Position numbers and translations under genes: made by a program
Assembly (NCBI GenBank): GCA_004352715.1
Contig: SCFE01000049.1
Coordinates: 567,921 to 631,920 of the forward strand
Reading direction: 5' to 3'
Length of the DNA stretch: 64,000 bases
Source of the DNA: Hofstenia miamia
Taxonomy: Eukaryota; Xenacoelomorpha; Acoela
In this document: one piece after another, positions 24,501-38,279 of the stretch
Numbering within the stretch: the first letter of the stretch is position 1
Layout of the letters: every line of letters starts with the position of its first letter
The notes under the pieces: model-generated
What the model was told of the DNA's origin: nothing
Seen by the model: the letters and a program-made list of their open reading frames with translations, nothing else
Databases searched by the model: none

Positions 24501-27500
24501 TATTGATCCATTTTTCAAAGGATAAAAGAAATATTATTTCAACAATTAGTAAACGGGGTCTGCAAAAATTATGCAAAACATGTATCCGAAAACGTTGTAA
24601 ATAAGCCAATTAAATCTCAAAAATTAACAAAACTTACTAGTNNNNNNNNNNNNNNNNNNNNNAAGCATCAAAAATTTTTTCGTTTATGATAATACATTAG
24701 ACTAAATTGTGATTTTTTAGAGCAATATCATGCAATAATATTGATCCATTTTTCAAAGGATAAAAGAAATATTATTTCAACAATTAGTAAACGGGGTCTG
24801 CAAAAATTATGCAAAACATGTATCCGAAAACGTTGTAAATAAGCCAATTAAATCTCAAAAATTAACAAAACTTACTAGTAAATAAATATTTTCTTACAAT
24901 CAATTTTTTAACTATTTAAGAAAAGATTTTATTAATTTTCATTTTTCATAAAGGTTTATTTCTCATAAAATCCTTAAAAATCATATGATGTGTGCATTTA
25001 TAGTAAATGTGATTTTTGGTGTAGCGTCCACCAGTTAGTGTTTTACAAGTTTATGTCAAAATCTACTATCAGAATGGTGAATACAGCATAACTTTGGGGT
25101 GTTACTCAACAATCCACAAGCTTCAAAACATAGTTTGTTGACAATCTTATCAAGAGATTTGAAAATACCAGGAATATCATTGAGCGAACTTTTCCGACGA
25201 ACTGATCCTAAACGAATATCAATAATGGAAGAAGCTCTACTTGCTATTCGCAATATTGGACAAGCCACATACTCTAGTACAGCTCCATTAAAACAGCATC
25301 AATGTATTCATACAAGTTCCCTCTCAATCGAAACATCTGCGAAGAGGAAAATCGTCTTGATTCTACAAAACTTTCCAAATTAGAATGACGTCATTCCAAA
25401 CTATTTCTCAAGGAGATTAAGTTTAAAGGTAACATGGATGTAGGATCATGGATCACACATTATATTATCATATGATACGTAGTTAAATATGCCTATGTCA
25501 ATAGAACGATTAAGTAGTTTGTTAATTGATTTGACCACCATGCCTGTGTTTAAGACACCTTAGGAGCTTTCTCATATAATAGTACATGTCTGAATTGAAT
25601 TGTAATTTCGGTTCATACTATCCTTTGGATCAACCGCTGGTAGGGTTCTGTAGGATCACTCAGACAATGGGCTTTACTGATTCTATGAGTCAGGTCCCTG
25701 GGTCTAAATATTTCAGAGGAACTGGAACTGAAATGGGATGCAGTCAAAAATATGTATTTCCTGAAATTTTAGGCTCAAACCCTGTTTTGAATGACCCACA
25801 ACAGAGTGACTACCGGGGCAATCGCGTCACTGTTTTTCAAGAGGGTCAGTGGAGCACAGCCTTCAGTTGACGCGGTAATTTGTACTTAAAAAGTCATGCG
25901 CTACTTGCATATATAAATTAGTCCAGAATGAAATTCGTAATTCTGGCTTCCTTACTCTTTATCTTACTTATCAAGAAAAGCAAAAATAAGTTTTTCGAAT
26001 ATGTTTGATAATGATTAACATCAAATTAAATCGAAAAATCAAAGTGTTTAATTTACAAGAAAAATTCGACTACATCTTGAAGCAATTACACTCGGAAGGG
26101 CAAATTATTTTAGCTGATGCTATAAAAAATAAATACATATAGTCTCATGTGTTAACTTTGATCAAGTCATTGGGTCAATGAGTATTAGTTTCAATGGGCC
26201 AATCGCAGTCAATCTAGACCCATCTCAATTAAATTAATGCAATTTGATCCATTTTATGACCTTTCAGCAGTGTTGGGAAAAAATCCGATTTAAATCAATA
26301 ATTTAAATCGACCTACACTGACTTTGAGTAACAAATTGCTTACAATTTTCCATTAGCTAGAACATAGTTGGTATGTCAGAAACGTATTATAAAATATACA
26401 CGTGACTGAATATAATACTAACATTAGATTTCAAGATATTATTTTTCAGCATATTGTTTATAAATTATATTCAATGCATTTGGGTTGATTTGCGTAATAG
26501 CCTATTTTTTGAAATTCGGTAGTCTTTTTATAATTTTTGGACAGAAGCATGTCGGGTCCAAGAATATCGTTGGATGAGGAAAAAATATACAACCTGGGAC
26601 TGGGTATTTCAGAATATTAGTCAAATTTTAAACATTTTGTTCCCAGTTAACGGCATATTGTGGGACCAATTGCACTACATGAAAACATCGTGTAGCTGGG
26701 TTATGATTTACTAAGATCAAATAAATGGGACAAAAATGGAGGAGACCAGTGAAATCCTTCCTACAGAACCATGGCCACTAGCTCTAAGAGTTATGAAAAG
26801 ATGTGTACATTTATGGATAAATATGAAAATATTTTTAAAAAAGTTGTGGAAATGGAAGGCAAGTCTACATTTTGGTGTTTCAGCAAAGTAATTGCTCATG
26901 GATAATTTTAGTGCAACAAGGGATTTTCAAACAATTCCTCAGTACGATCTTCTGATTTTAAACCAAAGTTCAAAAACTCATGTTTATCGACGCGAACGAC
27001 CATCAAATATTGTGGAGCAAGAACAATGTCTGCAGTTTGGAGATATGTTTGAACATTACATATAATTCCAAATAAGTTATTCACAATTGAATTTTATTAT
27101 ACATGTTTGTTCATTGCATTTCACTCGATTATTATAATATGCATTGACTTTTGCAAAAAAAATTCTATACACTGGGTATTTCAGAGCTAAAACAGTAAAA
27201 ATCCGTTAATATACATAATGAAGCAAGTTTAAGTTTTTGGTCAAACAAATATGAACTTTAACACTAAATAGTCCAACGATTCTACATCTTAAATTCATGC
27301 GAATGTCAGAATTGACGCATTTAAGTAAAACTACGAAAACAAAGTAAATGAAAGAAAAGTGTCAGAAGAACAAAATAAGCTGTTTTTCTATTTAAATTTT
27401 CATTACATGAGGCATTTAAGATGTGCAAAGTGGTCAAATTTGACCGGTTGGACTTTCTAGTGTTAAACAAAATATGCACAAAATGTAACAAACCAGCTGA

Positions 27501-27756
27501 AGCAACCGATCTAAAAGACTTTGCGGTTCTAGGTGCTGAGCGGACAGGTGTTTTAAAGATGCGGGAATTATCACACACAGGAGTGGTATTGTATGAGGAA
27601 TGGTTTCTAAAAAACTAGTAAAATATTAAGAAAATTGAACCAACTAAGCTTGATATACATACAACATTCTCATAATCACGAAGTAAAAAATCTATCTCTC
27701 GCTTTTTACGTATCTAAATTTAAATGTGACGAAAATGCATCGATCGGTAAACAAAT

Positions 27757-27807
<51 letters not shown>

Positions 27808-30800
27808 TAATAATGATGATATGTATGATACACATGGTAATATCAAATTAATAAAGTGATTTCTAATATTTAGCAAAATAAATACCAAAGTAAAAGCTGC
27901 AATTAAAATCTTTAAAATAAATCAATTCTCTTTTGTTTGTTTTCCAATACAGAGGAAAAGTAATATAAATTACAATGAGAAACACAAAAAGAAAAAATAA
28001 ATGAATCAAATTGTTGTTAATGAAAAAATACACATGCCATTTGACTATAAGTAAGATGACAAATGAGTTTGAGAAAAACTAAGAAAAGTCAACTAACCGT
28101 GTTTCATCATTTGCCTGAAATGAGGTAGATTCAGGTTCTTCAATCAAAGATGTGGATGAGATCTCATCAAAAACTGAGCATGCCGTAACATCTTTTGAAG
28201 CAAAATTCTAATACAACATGTGTAAACAATGTAAAAATGTACATTAAACTTTATTATTTAGGAAATTTATAATTAGATCTGAATAGTCAAAATGTCAAAT
28301 TTACACGTACTTGATATCATTGAAAATAGCTTACAACTGTTGGAGTGGATGTCGAAATAAAATTTTCATGACATTTGCTGCTTGGACGAATCTCTACACT
28401 CGACGTACTATCTGGTGACGAATTCTATACAACTTTAGAAAATGAATTAGCTAACCAAAACCTACACACGATGACTGTGCATATTCTTGCTTTTCATTCG
28501 ATTTAGCAGACGGTAAAATAATTGGTGAGAGTTCATCGGATGAGGAAACAGGGAAGAAACGAGCAATAATCGCATCGTCTGATTCTTCATTGATATCAAT
28601 GCTAAGGGTTCTAACAATTGTTTTTAGATAAAAATATTTTCAACTAAAAAGTCATTTTTATGTTATACACATTATTAACAACAAATATATATATATACAG
28701 GGTGCGGAGAAAGTACCCGATCATTTAAAATCGTTAATTTAATGAGTTGTGATGGGGGAAATAAAACAAAATTTATTACAAATTATCTCAATAAATCCAT
28801 TTAACAGTTCTACCAATTATTTTTCAATATGACCACCTTTGGCGACGATTACTCTCTCGAGTCTACCTCTAAAGCTCTTTACTGCGGCACGGAACGTTTC
28901 TTGTGGAATTTTGGCCCATTGTCGCGCGAGGGACTTCTTCAGTGATTCCGTACTATCATGAGCTGTAGCGCACGCTTCCTTCTCCAAGATGGACCACACA
29001 CAAAAGTCCAGAGGATTCAGGTCAGGCGATGAAGGAGGCCACAATTCCTTCCTCCAAAACGCAGGAAAGTGACGCTCACACCAATCCTGAGTTTTATTCG
29101 CTGTGTGCGATGGCGCACCGTCCTGTTGAAAGGTAAAACGCCTATCTTTGAAGTGCTTCTTCATCTCGACTTGTACTGGAGTCAAAATATCCTCGATATA
29201 CGATTTTGCGTTAATTTTAGCGCCCTCTTTGACGAAAATCAGAGGAGATTTCCAACTCTCAGAGATGGCAGCCCAAACCATCACAGAGGCAGGCTTTTGG
29301 AGACGGTAAACAGTCTTTATGGATGGAGGGATACTGTCAGCACTTTTTGCCAAAATTCTGTCGTTCTGGGAGTTGAATTTGGCCTCCACTGTGAAAATTT
29401 TCTCATCCGAAAAGACGATCTCACCAGCCTGCATGCCATCTTTCATTGCATTCAAAAGAATCTTTGATCTATCCAGCCTCTTCTGTTTCTGCAAGTCCGT
29501 GAGCTGTTGCCTGTTGGTCATTTTGTAAGGGGACAACTTGAGGTCTTCTTTGACGATGGTTCTCACAGTTTTTTCGTCGATATCCAAACTCTTAGCCATC
29601 TTTCTCATGCTCCGCTTGGGGTNNNNNNNNNNNNNNNNNNNNNNNNNNNNNNNNNNNNNNNNNNNNNNNNNNNNNNNNNNNNNNNNNNNNNNNNNNNNNN
29701 NNNNNNNNNNNNNNNNNNNNNNNNNNNNNNNNNNNNNNNNNNNNNNNNNNNNNNNNNNNNNNNNNNNNNNNNNNNNNNNNNNNNNNNNNNNNNNNNNNNN
29801 NNNNNNNNNNNNNNNNNNNNNNNNNNNNNNNNNNNNNNNNNNNNNNNNNNNNNNNNNNNNNNNNNNNNNNNNNNNNNNNNNNNNNNNNNNNNNNNNNNNN
29901 NNNNNNNNNNNNNNNNNNNNNNNNNNNNNNNNNNNNNNNNNNNNNNNNNNNNNNNNNNNNNNNNNNNNNNNNNNNNNNNNNNNNNNNNNNNNNNNNNNNN
30001 NNNNNNNNNNNNNNNNNNNNNNNNNNNNNNNNNNNNNNNNNNNNNNNNNNNNNNNNNNNNNNNNNNNNNNNNNNNNNNNNNNNNNNNNNNNNNNNNNNNN
30101 NNNNNNNNNNNNNNNNNNNNNNNNNNNNNNNNNNNNNNNNNNNNNNNNNNNNNNNNNNNNNNNNNNNNNNNNNNNNNNNNNNNNNNNNNNNNNNNNNNNN
30201 NNNNNNNNNNNNNNNNNNNNNNNNNNNNNNNNNNNNNNNNNNNNNNNNNNNNNNNNNNNNNNNNNNNNNNNNNNNNNNNNNNNNNNNNNNNNNNNNNNNN
30301 NNNNNNNNNNNNNNNNNNNNNNNNNNNNNNNNNNNNNNNNNNNNNNNNNNNNNNNNNNNNNNNNNNNNNNNNNNNNNNNNNNNNNNNNNNNNNNNNNNNN
30401 NNNNNNNNNNNNNNNNNNNNNNNNNNNNNNNNNNNNNNNNNNNNNNNNNNNNNNNNNNNNNNNNNNNNNNNNNNNNNNNNNNNNNNNNNNNNNNNNNTAT
30501 ATATATATATAGGAATTTCTTAATCTGAAATTGCAAAGATTACATTAAAATTCAATAAATTATATACTTACTGGGAATCAGAGCAGTGGCCTTGAAGAAC
30601 ATTCTCTTGTATGGTTTCGTTCTTGATGACATTGAGTTGTGATGAAATAATGTCAACTTTAGAATTATCAACAGCCTCCGGTGAATTCACATAATTCCGC
30701 TTCTTACTTGATTTCGAAATTGTACCTTAATAAATGACTTCTAATTTTTGTAACTTTGTAATCAATCTCGATGTTAACAGCATTTAATTTATATTTAAGA

Positions 30801-31260
30801 ATTGCTTCAAAATAATTTTCCCACAATCTATTTGTGATAATACTAATACTATAGTTTCAGTTGTTATTTAATATAATCGTCGATAATTACAAACTTGATC
30901 AGAATTATACTTACCTTTTCTACTTGACTTCGATTTTTTTGCAGGAGAAGCCACGGGCAAAGGTTCAATTGTTAGATTTTCCATAATGCAAACAGGTTTT
31001 TTATTGGTGGGGTAAGTGAGCACAGGGAAGAAATCCTCGTAAAATTCCAGTTTATTCATATACGAGAAGAGCTTGGAAATGTTGCGCTTACCACATTGAC
31101 TCTGTTTAAACATCTAAATCAACATAACCCAAAAAACTAAAAAATAAAGTTGTTCTCCTTGCGGAAATCTAACATTGGCAAGGAAATTTCACATATTCAT
31201 ATTCTGAGATTAGTGACAAACTTCTTGAAGAATTAGGTAAACAAAATTGTAGTTTTCCCT

Positions 31261-31305
<45 letters not shown>

Positions 31306-34300
31306 TGATTTGTAATATGGACATTTGAGAAAAGCGTACAAAGTGCAAGCTGAACCGATTTTTGCATAGTACAAAGCACAAGTTAGCAGTTCGGTATTAA
31401 GAAATGTTTTTCGACTATATTTTTATATTAGGAAATTTCCACATACCTAAAAAAACACTTTATAAAGCATATATAAATTCACATATCTTTTATTAAAAAA
31501 TTACTGAATTTTTATACAAAAAAATTTTGCACACATATTTGCGCTTTGTATACTTTTTAAAAATTCTCTTGTAATCTTAAAAAAATACACGAGCACTTAA
31601 ATATATAGCTTGGAAATGATTAGGACATTCGAAAGCTCCACTTAGACCAAATGTGACCTTCAACATTTTACACGCGTAATTTTAATCGGGAAATTTTGCT
31701 ATGCTGCAATTACTCTTTGCACATTGGGCAAATTAACCACTATTTATGGGCGCGTAAATATAGTAAATCGCATCAAATTATCTAGTTATTTAGTATTTAT
31801 AGTACATAATGCATACAACAAATATAAATTGCATTTGACACAGACTGCTCACTTAGAAGACAGCAAGAAACAGTTATGTTACAGCACTTAGGCACGTAGA
31901 GTTCAATGAATTGCTGAGCTTAGGTTTGGTTACTGGTAACTTACTAGACTATCAACTCACCAGTATATTACTAGTATCCTGCTAAAATACTCTAATGTCC
32001 TGCATTACGATAATTATTTGGAGATCTGTCTATCAACTAAGTGCCAGTTGGTAGTTAATTGTTTGTATGACTACATTAATGCATGCAAGAGCGAAGAAGT
32101 AATATAATGTTGTTTGTTTGGCTGACACGTACTATTAACGTTACTAGTAACCTACTAGTAAGTATATTTACTAGAAAGAAGTAACCTTTCAACCCTAACC
32201 TGCAGCTGTAAGCTCAAATTAAGGTACTATTAACGTTACTAGTAACCTACTAGTAAGTATATTTACTAGAAAGAAGTAACCTTTCAACCCTAACTGAGCT
32301 GTACTAAAATTTGTTTTAAAAATTTATTCTAGTAACTCATAAATAACTTTCTAGTAACCTTCAAAAAATACGCTGATGTCCTCCTTTGCCCATAATTAAT
32401 GGGGCAGTTGTCTATCAAGTACGTGCGAGTTAATAGCTCATTGTTTGTATGACTGCTTTATGCATGCAAAAGTGAAGAATCAATACAATGTTGTTTTATT
32501 GGCTGCCACTACGTAGTGATTCTGACAGTCGACCTCATCAGTGGCCTTAAGTGTTATTATTACAAAGCCCCTGTAATCTCTCGCTGTAAGCTCAAATTAA
32601 GTTACTAGTATCGCTACTAGTACCAGTAAACGAAAAATTTGGTTTAAAAAGTCATTCTAATGTAAATCAAGTCTTTTCGCGTTAAGTTATACTTTCTAGC
32701 ATAATTTTTATTGTTGAAATAAATGTTTCTGATAAGAATGTTGTTGTACAACGCGCAAGTATGCGTGTATTTTGTGTACAAGCGCAAGGCTGCGGATCAT
32801 GTTAACATTTTTTTCAAATTTCTTACTTCTGGTCGAAAAAAATCATATATCAAAATANNNNNNNNNNNNNNNNNNNNNNNNNNNNNNNNNNNNNNNNNNN
32901 NNNNNNNNNNNNNNNNNNNNNNNNNNNNNNNNNNNNNNNNNNNNNNNNNNNNNNNNNNNNNNNNNNNNNNNNNNNNNNNNNNNNNNNNNNNNNNNNNNNN
33001 NNNNNNNNNNNNNNNNNNNNNNNNNNNNNNNNNNNNNNNNNNNNNNNNNNNNNNNNNNNNNNNNNNNNNNNNNNNNNNNNNNNNNNNNNNNNNNNNNNNN
33101 NNNNNNNNNNNNNNNNNNNNNNNNNNNNNNNNNNNNNNNNNNNNNNNNNNNNNNNNNNNNNNNNNNNNNNNNNNNNNNNNNNNNNNNNNNNNNNNNNNNN
33201 NNNNNNNNNNNNNNNNNNNNNNNNNNNNNNNNNNNNNNNNNNNNNNNNNNNNNNNNNNNNNNNNNNNNNNNNNNNNNNNNNNNNNNNNNNNNNNNNNNNN
33301 NNNNNNNNNNNNNNNNNNNNNNNNNNNNNNNNNNNNNNNNNNNNNNNNNNNNNNNNNNNNNNNNNNNNNNNNNNNNNNNNNNNNNNNNNNNNNNNNNNNN
33401 NNNNNNNNNNNNNNNNNNNNNNNNNNNNNNNNNNNNNNNNNNNNNNNNNNNNNNNNNNNNNNNNNNNNNNNNNNNNNNNNNNNNNNNNNNNNNNNNNNNN
33501 NNNNNNNNNNNNNNNNNNNNNNNNNNNNNNNNNNNNNNNNNNNNNNNNNNNNNNNNNNNNNNNNNNNNNNNNNNNNNNNNNNNNNNNNNNNNNNNNNNNN
33601 NNNNNNNNNNNNNNNNNNNNNNNNNNNNNNNNNNNNNNNNNNNNNNNNNNNNNNNNNNNNNNNNNNNNNNNNNNNNNNNNNNNNNNNNNNNNNNNNNNNN
33701 NNNNNNNNNNNNNNNNNNNNNNNNNNNNNNNNNNNNNNNNNNNNNNNNNNNNNNNNNNNNNNNNNNNNNNNNNNNNNNNNNNNNNNNNNNNNNNNNNNNN
33801 NNNNNNNNNNNNNNNNNNNNNNNNNNNNNNNNNNNNNNNNNNNNNNNNNNNNNNNNNAAGTGGGTTTAGGTCTCAACATCAAAATGCCTTGAAATGACAC
33901 AATCTCCAAATTGTTGCCTGAGGAAATTTTTTACAATAACTGCAGCATGTGGAGCAGCTCCATCTTGCTGAAAAAAAGTTCTTGAATGCACACGCTTTCT
34001 TTTCAGCTGTGGCAGCATATGGGTCTGCAACATCTCAAGGTAAGATTCCCCTGTAACATTCTCTGCAAAGAAAAAGGGTTCCAGAACAACATGTTCTGAA
34101 AATCCCATCCAAACATGAACTTTTTGAGAATGCAAAGATGTGGTAATTGTAATATTGGGTTTAGTGTCTGACCAAATAGAACCATTTAGTGATCGAATGG
34201 TAGGAGTTAGTGAAAACATCGCTTCATCAGACCAAAGGATCCATTCCAGATCACCAATTCTCTGAAGCATGTTCCTAGCAAAGTCACTTCGCCTCTGAAA

Positions 34301-37300
34301 ATATGGCTTGAGATTAGCATCACACATCATCCTTGTATGCAGTCCCATTAGAACATCCTGCTTCAGTTGCCACTTCACGAACAGTGTCATGCCATATGGA
34401 TGTGCCTCTTTGAGTTGGTTGCAAGTCTCAATCACCTTATCAAATGTATCACCTGAGTATGATGGTCTTCCACTTCCCCTTCGCCTCTCCAACACTGATC
34501 CTGTTTCATTATACTTTTGAACAATATGCCTAACAGTGGAAACATCAAATGGAGCCTTTTCACCCATTTCTCTTCCATATGCACGAATGGTTTCTGTAGG
34601 AGAACTTCCACTTGCAAAATAGAGGCGAAGAATAGACTTTTTTTAATTCATCATTATTGATTCTCAAATGGACAATATATGAGAATCAATCACTAAAATA
34701 TTGATTAATTTGGACATGTCATTACAGAAATATTTAACTTTAAAAAAGGCATTTTTTACAAACACCCTGTATATATATATAGAACTTTCCCTACAATTAC
34801 TAAGCAATAACCCAAAACACATAGCTCTAGCACGTCCGAAGTTGAATTATTTATTCCTGACAGAATTTTGGAAATAAATTTTCAAATTTGAGTAGCTCTT
34901 AATCTGGCGTTTCACGATTCCATTCTGCTTTCTAGGCATTTCCGTGCTAGTAAAAGAGAAAACGAATTGTAATGTTACATTATATTGAAAATTTTAATAA
35001 ATAGGCGACAAATGGCATCTTCATGATTAAATTCTCAAATGAACACGAAGTGCAATACCTAATATTGAATCACAGCTTTTGCATTATCATGCACTACTTA
35101 AGAGAACCTATTCCCGAGAATCAAGTGAAAACATTGCCTAGATAAATAAAAAAAGAAATGGCATTCAAGTGATAAAACCCCGAGCACAATTTAATATATT
35201 TTAATAAAAAAGGGCGTCGATTTATCAGATCATTTCCACCTTCATACAGCCTTTGACGAAACATGCTATTCATTAAGAAGTAAGCTTCTACTTTTAAGTG
35301 ATAGAAAAGTAGTTGCATCGTTTGTACATCATGCGCAAAATCCCATTCCATATAGCAGCAGTAAGATGTCATTCCCTTCAATATTATGACCAATGGAACG
35401 CATGCAAACATGTTAGTGGTCCCACGGGGTATTTTATATTATTAAATAGTAAAAATACAAATGCAATTTACCATTTCCTCCTTTCCTGGTGAAATCAAAG
35501 CGATCACTCGTCCTTGGCGCTTGCGGCCTGTCCGTCCCATTCGTTGAATTAGCCTCACTAACGATCGTGGTGTATCATAATTGATGATGAGATCGACTTC
35601 ACCAATGTCCAAACCCTCTTCTCCTACTGATGTAGAAACCAAAGTATTGTATCCTCCGCTTCGAAATTTTTCCATTATCTAAAAAAAAATTCTATGAAAG
35701 AACATAATGCTAAAGTTTTGGTTGAAAAACAACTGAGCACGCGTTTACACTTATGAAAATAACCCTAGCAATACCATTCAATGAAAAAGGAATCTATTGA
35801 ATATACAAAACTTACTTGCTTCTGCATTTTTTGCGAAAGACCTCGACTAAATTGGGTTGAATTGCTGTGGCCTACAAAGTTCATAACTTTGACAAGTGGA
35901 CTGTGGCGCCGAAGGAGATCTGTGATTTCAAGAACAGAATCACGCAGTGAAGCGAATATCATAACCCGCGTTGTCGGATTTTCTAAATAAATTTTTGCAG
36001 TAAACATCTGCATCCAAGCTTAAAAAGTGAACTTTTTATACAAATCTATTCAATGAGGGGCATAATTATGAAATGACAAGATACTAAAACTTACTAGACT
36101 CGTTAAAGTGAAGACAGACCAGTTCTTCTAATTTCCTTAATTTCGGATGGCCATATACAAATTGAGATTGCGTGGGGGCACTTTGTTGAGTTGCCGCAGG
36201 AACTTGGAGATAACAAGGCTTTGTAGTAGCAAATCTATTCTAATAAAACGTAAATCCAAAATAGGCAAAATGTTTGTTAAAAATAAAAAAACCAGAAAAG
36301 TTTAACTAACTAACTTCTATATTAAAAAATAGCCCATTTCAATAAATCCTTGCTCTCAAATATTGAATATATAAGCACAAATCTACAAGAAAAAACAGGA
36401 GTAAAATTTTTTGAAAACTTCAAAAAGGCACACTTAAATAGAGAAAAAATATTTCAAAATTCGTGACTATCGCTTTTCGAAGTTGAATAATTTGATACTT
36501 AAAATATAGAAAAGTAAATACCTCATACATCGGGGAGACAAGAAGACATTTGAAAATTAGAATTAAAGAACACCTAAGAGGCCACCTAACATCAGAAATT
36601 TCCTTACATCATCACCAAGCAACAAAAGATCATTTTAAAATATTAACAAAGAACAAACATACCAAGATCACTGAAGCATTATTAATAAAACAACAACGTA
36701 AAAAACTTTTAAATAGACAATTAAACCATGATAGCATTCTTAAACTTTTCTAAACTTTCCCTCTATACTCTCTAAATGCACTGACGAAGCTATACTTTTG
36801 TAGTGAAACATGTTTGCGGAATAAATCTTTCATAATATGATAAGTCTTAGCAAAATATCATTTAATTATATATATACATATTTACAAGAGGCGCATTGTT
36901 ATTTGCAGAGGCGTTTTGTTGAGTTTACAAATTATAGAGGCGCTTTGTGGATATAATTATATAGATTATTTTAAGAATATTTTTAAATTTTTTTTATGAA
37001 TATTTACATGATTTACAGATTAAATTAATATAATATTTAACTTCGACGTATTTACATCATTATTTATTAAACATTTTAGTAGAAATAACTAAAAACATTA
37101 GTTAAATATTAGCACATTTACAAATTTTGGCTGTTTGTTGTCTTTGCCTTTAATGAAAAGGATTAATTGAATAAGTAACCACAACTAAGTGTGAAAGTGG
37201 CATATGCTTCATCATCAGAATTGGCAGGTTACTACTTACTAGTATATATACTGACTAGTAAATTACTAGTAATGCTACTAGGAACTAATTTGAGGTTACC

Positions 37301-38223
37301 TCTTTAAGTTATCGGGGATTAGTAGGGCCCGGCGGTATACCAAACTGAGAACCGAAACCGCGGTTTTTTAAAAAAAACCGAACCGGACTTTGGAAATTAG
37401 ACGGTTTCGGTTTTGAGATTAGGCCCTAAACCCGTCCCGCCTCCAACTCTCCAAAAGATTAAAAATAAAAGAAGAAATAGCTTACTATTCTATAAACTAT
37501 GTACTACTACTGTAAGTAAAATAATATTCGTATAACTACAAAAATAGGCTGAGAATATCTGCGATGATGGTTGTTAGTCTCGTCTGCTAAATTAAAAAAT
37601 ATCGAACCAAAACCGAAACCGCGGTTTTTTAAAAAACCGAACCGAACTGAAAAATTTCGAAACCGCCGGGCCCTAGGGATTAGTAATAACACCTTTTCAA
37701 GTGAATCATGAGTTCATGAGTGTATGTAATGGTATGCAATCAAGCAATATTATACTGCTTCTTCGCTTTTGCAGTCATACAATGAGCTACTGAACATATA
37801 TCAATTTAAAGGCAAATCTCCCAATAATAATGGGATATGTAGGACATCAGAGTATTTTATTAGGTTACTACGGTTACTAGTAGGTCATTGATCAGTTACT
37901 AGTAACCAGTTTCTAGGCTAACACAAATTTCCAACCTTATTCATCATGTTTAAAATTAAGGGTTGAGAGGCGCTTTGTTGCGAAAATATATTTATAAGAG
38001 GCGCTATGTAGCGTCCGATATAGAAAACCATATAATTGACATAACAATTTTAAAATATGATTTTATATGCTCCATTTAATGTAATATAGGATTTTGAGAC
38101 CGTTCAGTTGAATACTTTACTAGTAGAAGCCGAAAGGCGCTCTGTGTATAGGAATTTTCTGCTCGGAGGCGCTTTGTTGAGTTCCTTCGAAAATTACATA
38201 CACAAAGCGCCTCTTATAAGTAT

Positions 38224-38279
<56 letters not shown>

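Larger units (their letters stand above)
28697..30497 (-). mobile_element. Tc1/mariner (DD37D-type) transposon entering an assembly gap
   Basis: The downstream end begins ACAGGGTGCGGAGAAAGTACC next to a (TA)n run. The transposase lies on the minus strand. The other end is lost in the gap 29623-30497, which ends at another TATATATA run, consistent with insertion at TA. It interrupts the FANCM intron between exons 12 and 13. Confidence 0.85.
36886..38225. repeat. Non-autonomous element with GGCGCTTTGTTG ends, host of nested repeats
   Basis: Copies of GAGGCGC(T/A)(T/C)TGT occur at 36886, 36910, 36949, 37966, 38012, 38134 and 38167, and the inverse (ACAAAGCGCCTC) at 38200. Between the two clusters lies an insertion of the TTACTAGTA family (about 37200-37930), which contains a hAT MITE. 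The clusters look like iterated ends of a larger non-coding element. Confidence 0.5.

Noticed and set aside
27421-27618. Plus-strand 65-codon frame with CTKCNKP
   Set aside because: Antisense of FANCM exon 16, whose phases fit both neighbours; Cys pair probably chance.
27635-27859. Protein with repeated NQSI
   Set aside because: Product of the (ATCA)n microsatellite.
29069-29528. Plus-strand frames of 132 and 69 codons
   Set aside because: Antisense to the DD37D transposase, which has the catalytic motifs.
35121-35411. 96-codon minus-strand frame between FANCM exons 10 and 11
   Set aside because: Not phase-compatible with splice sites, Cys/Tyr/Phe-rich, and the FANCM sequence continues directly from exon 10 to exon 11.
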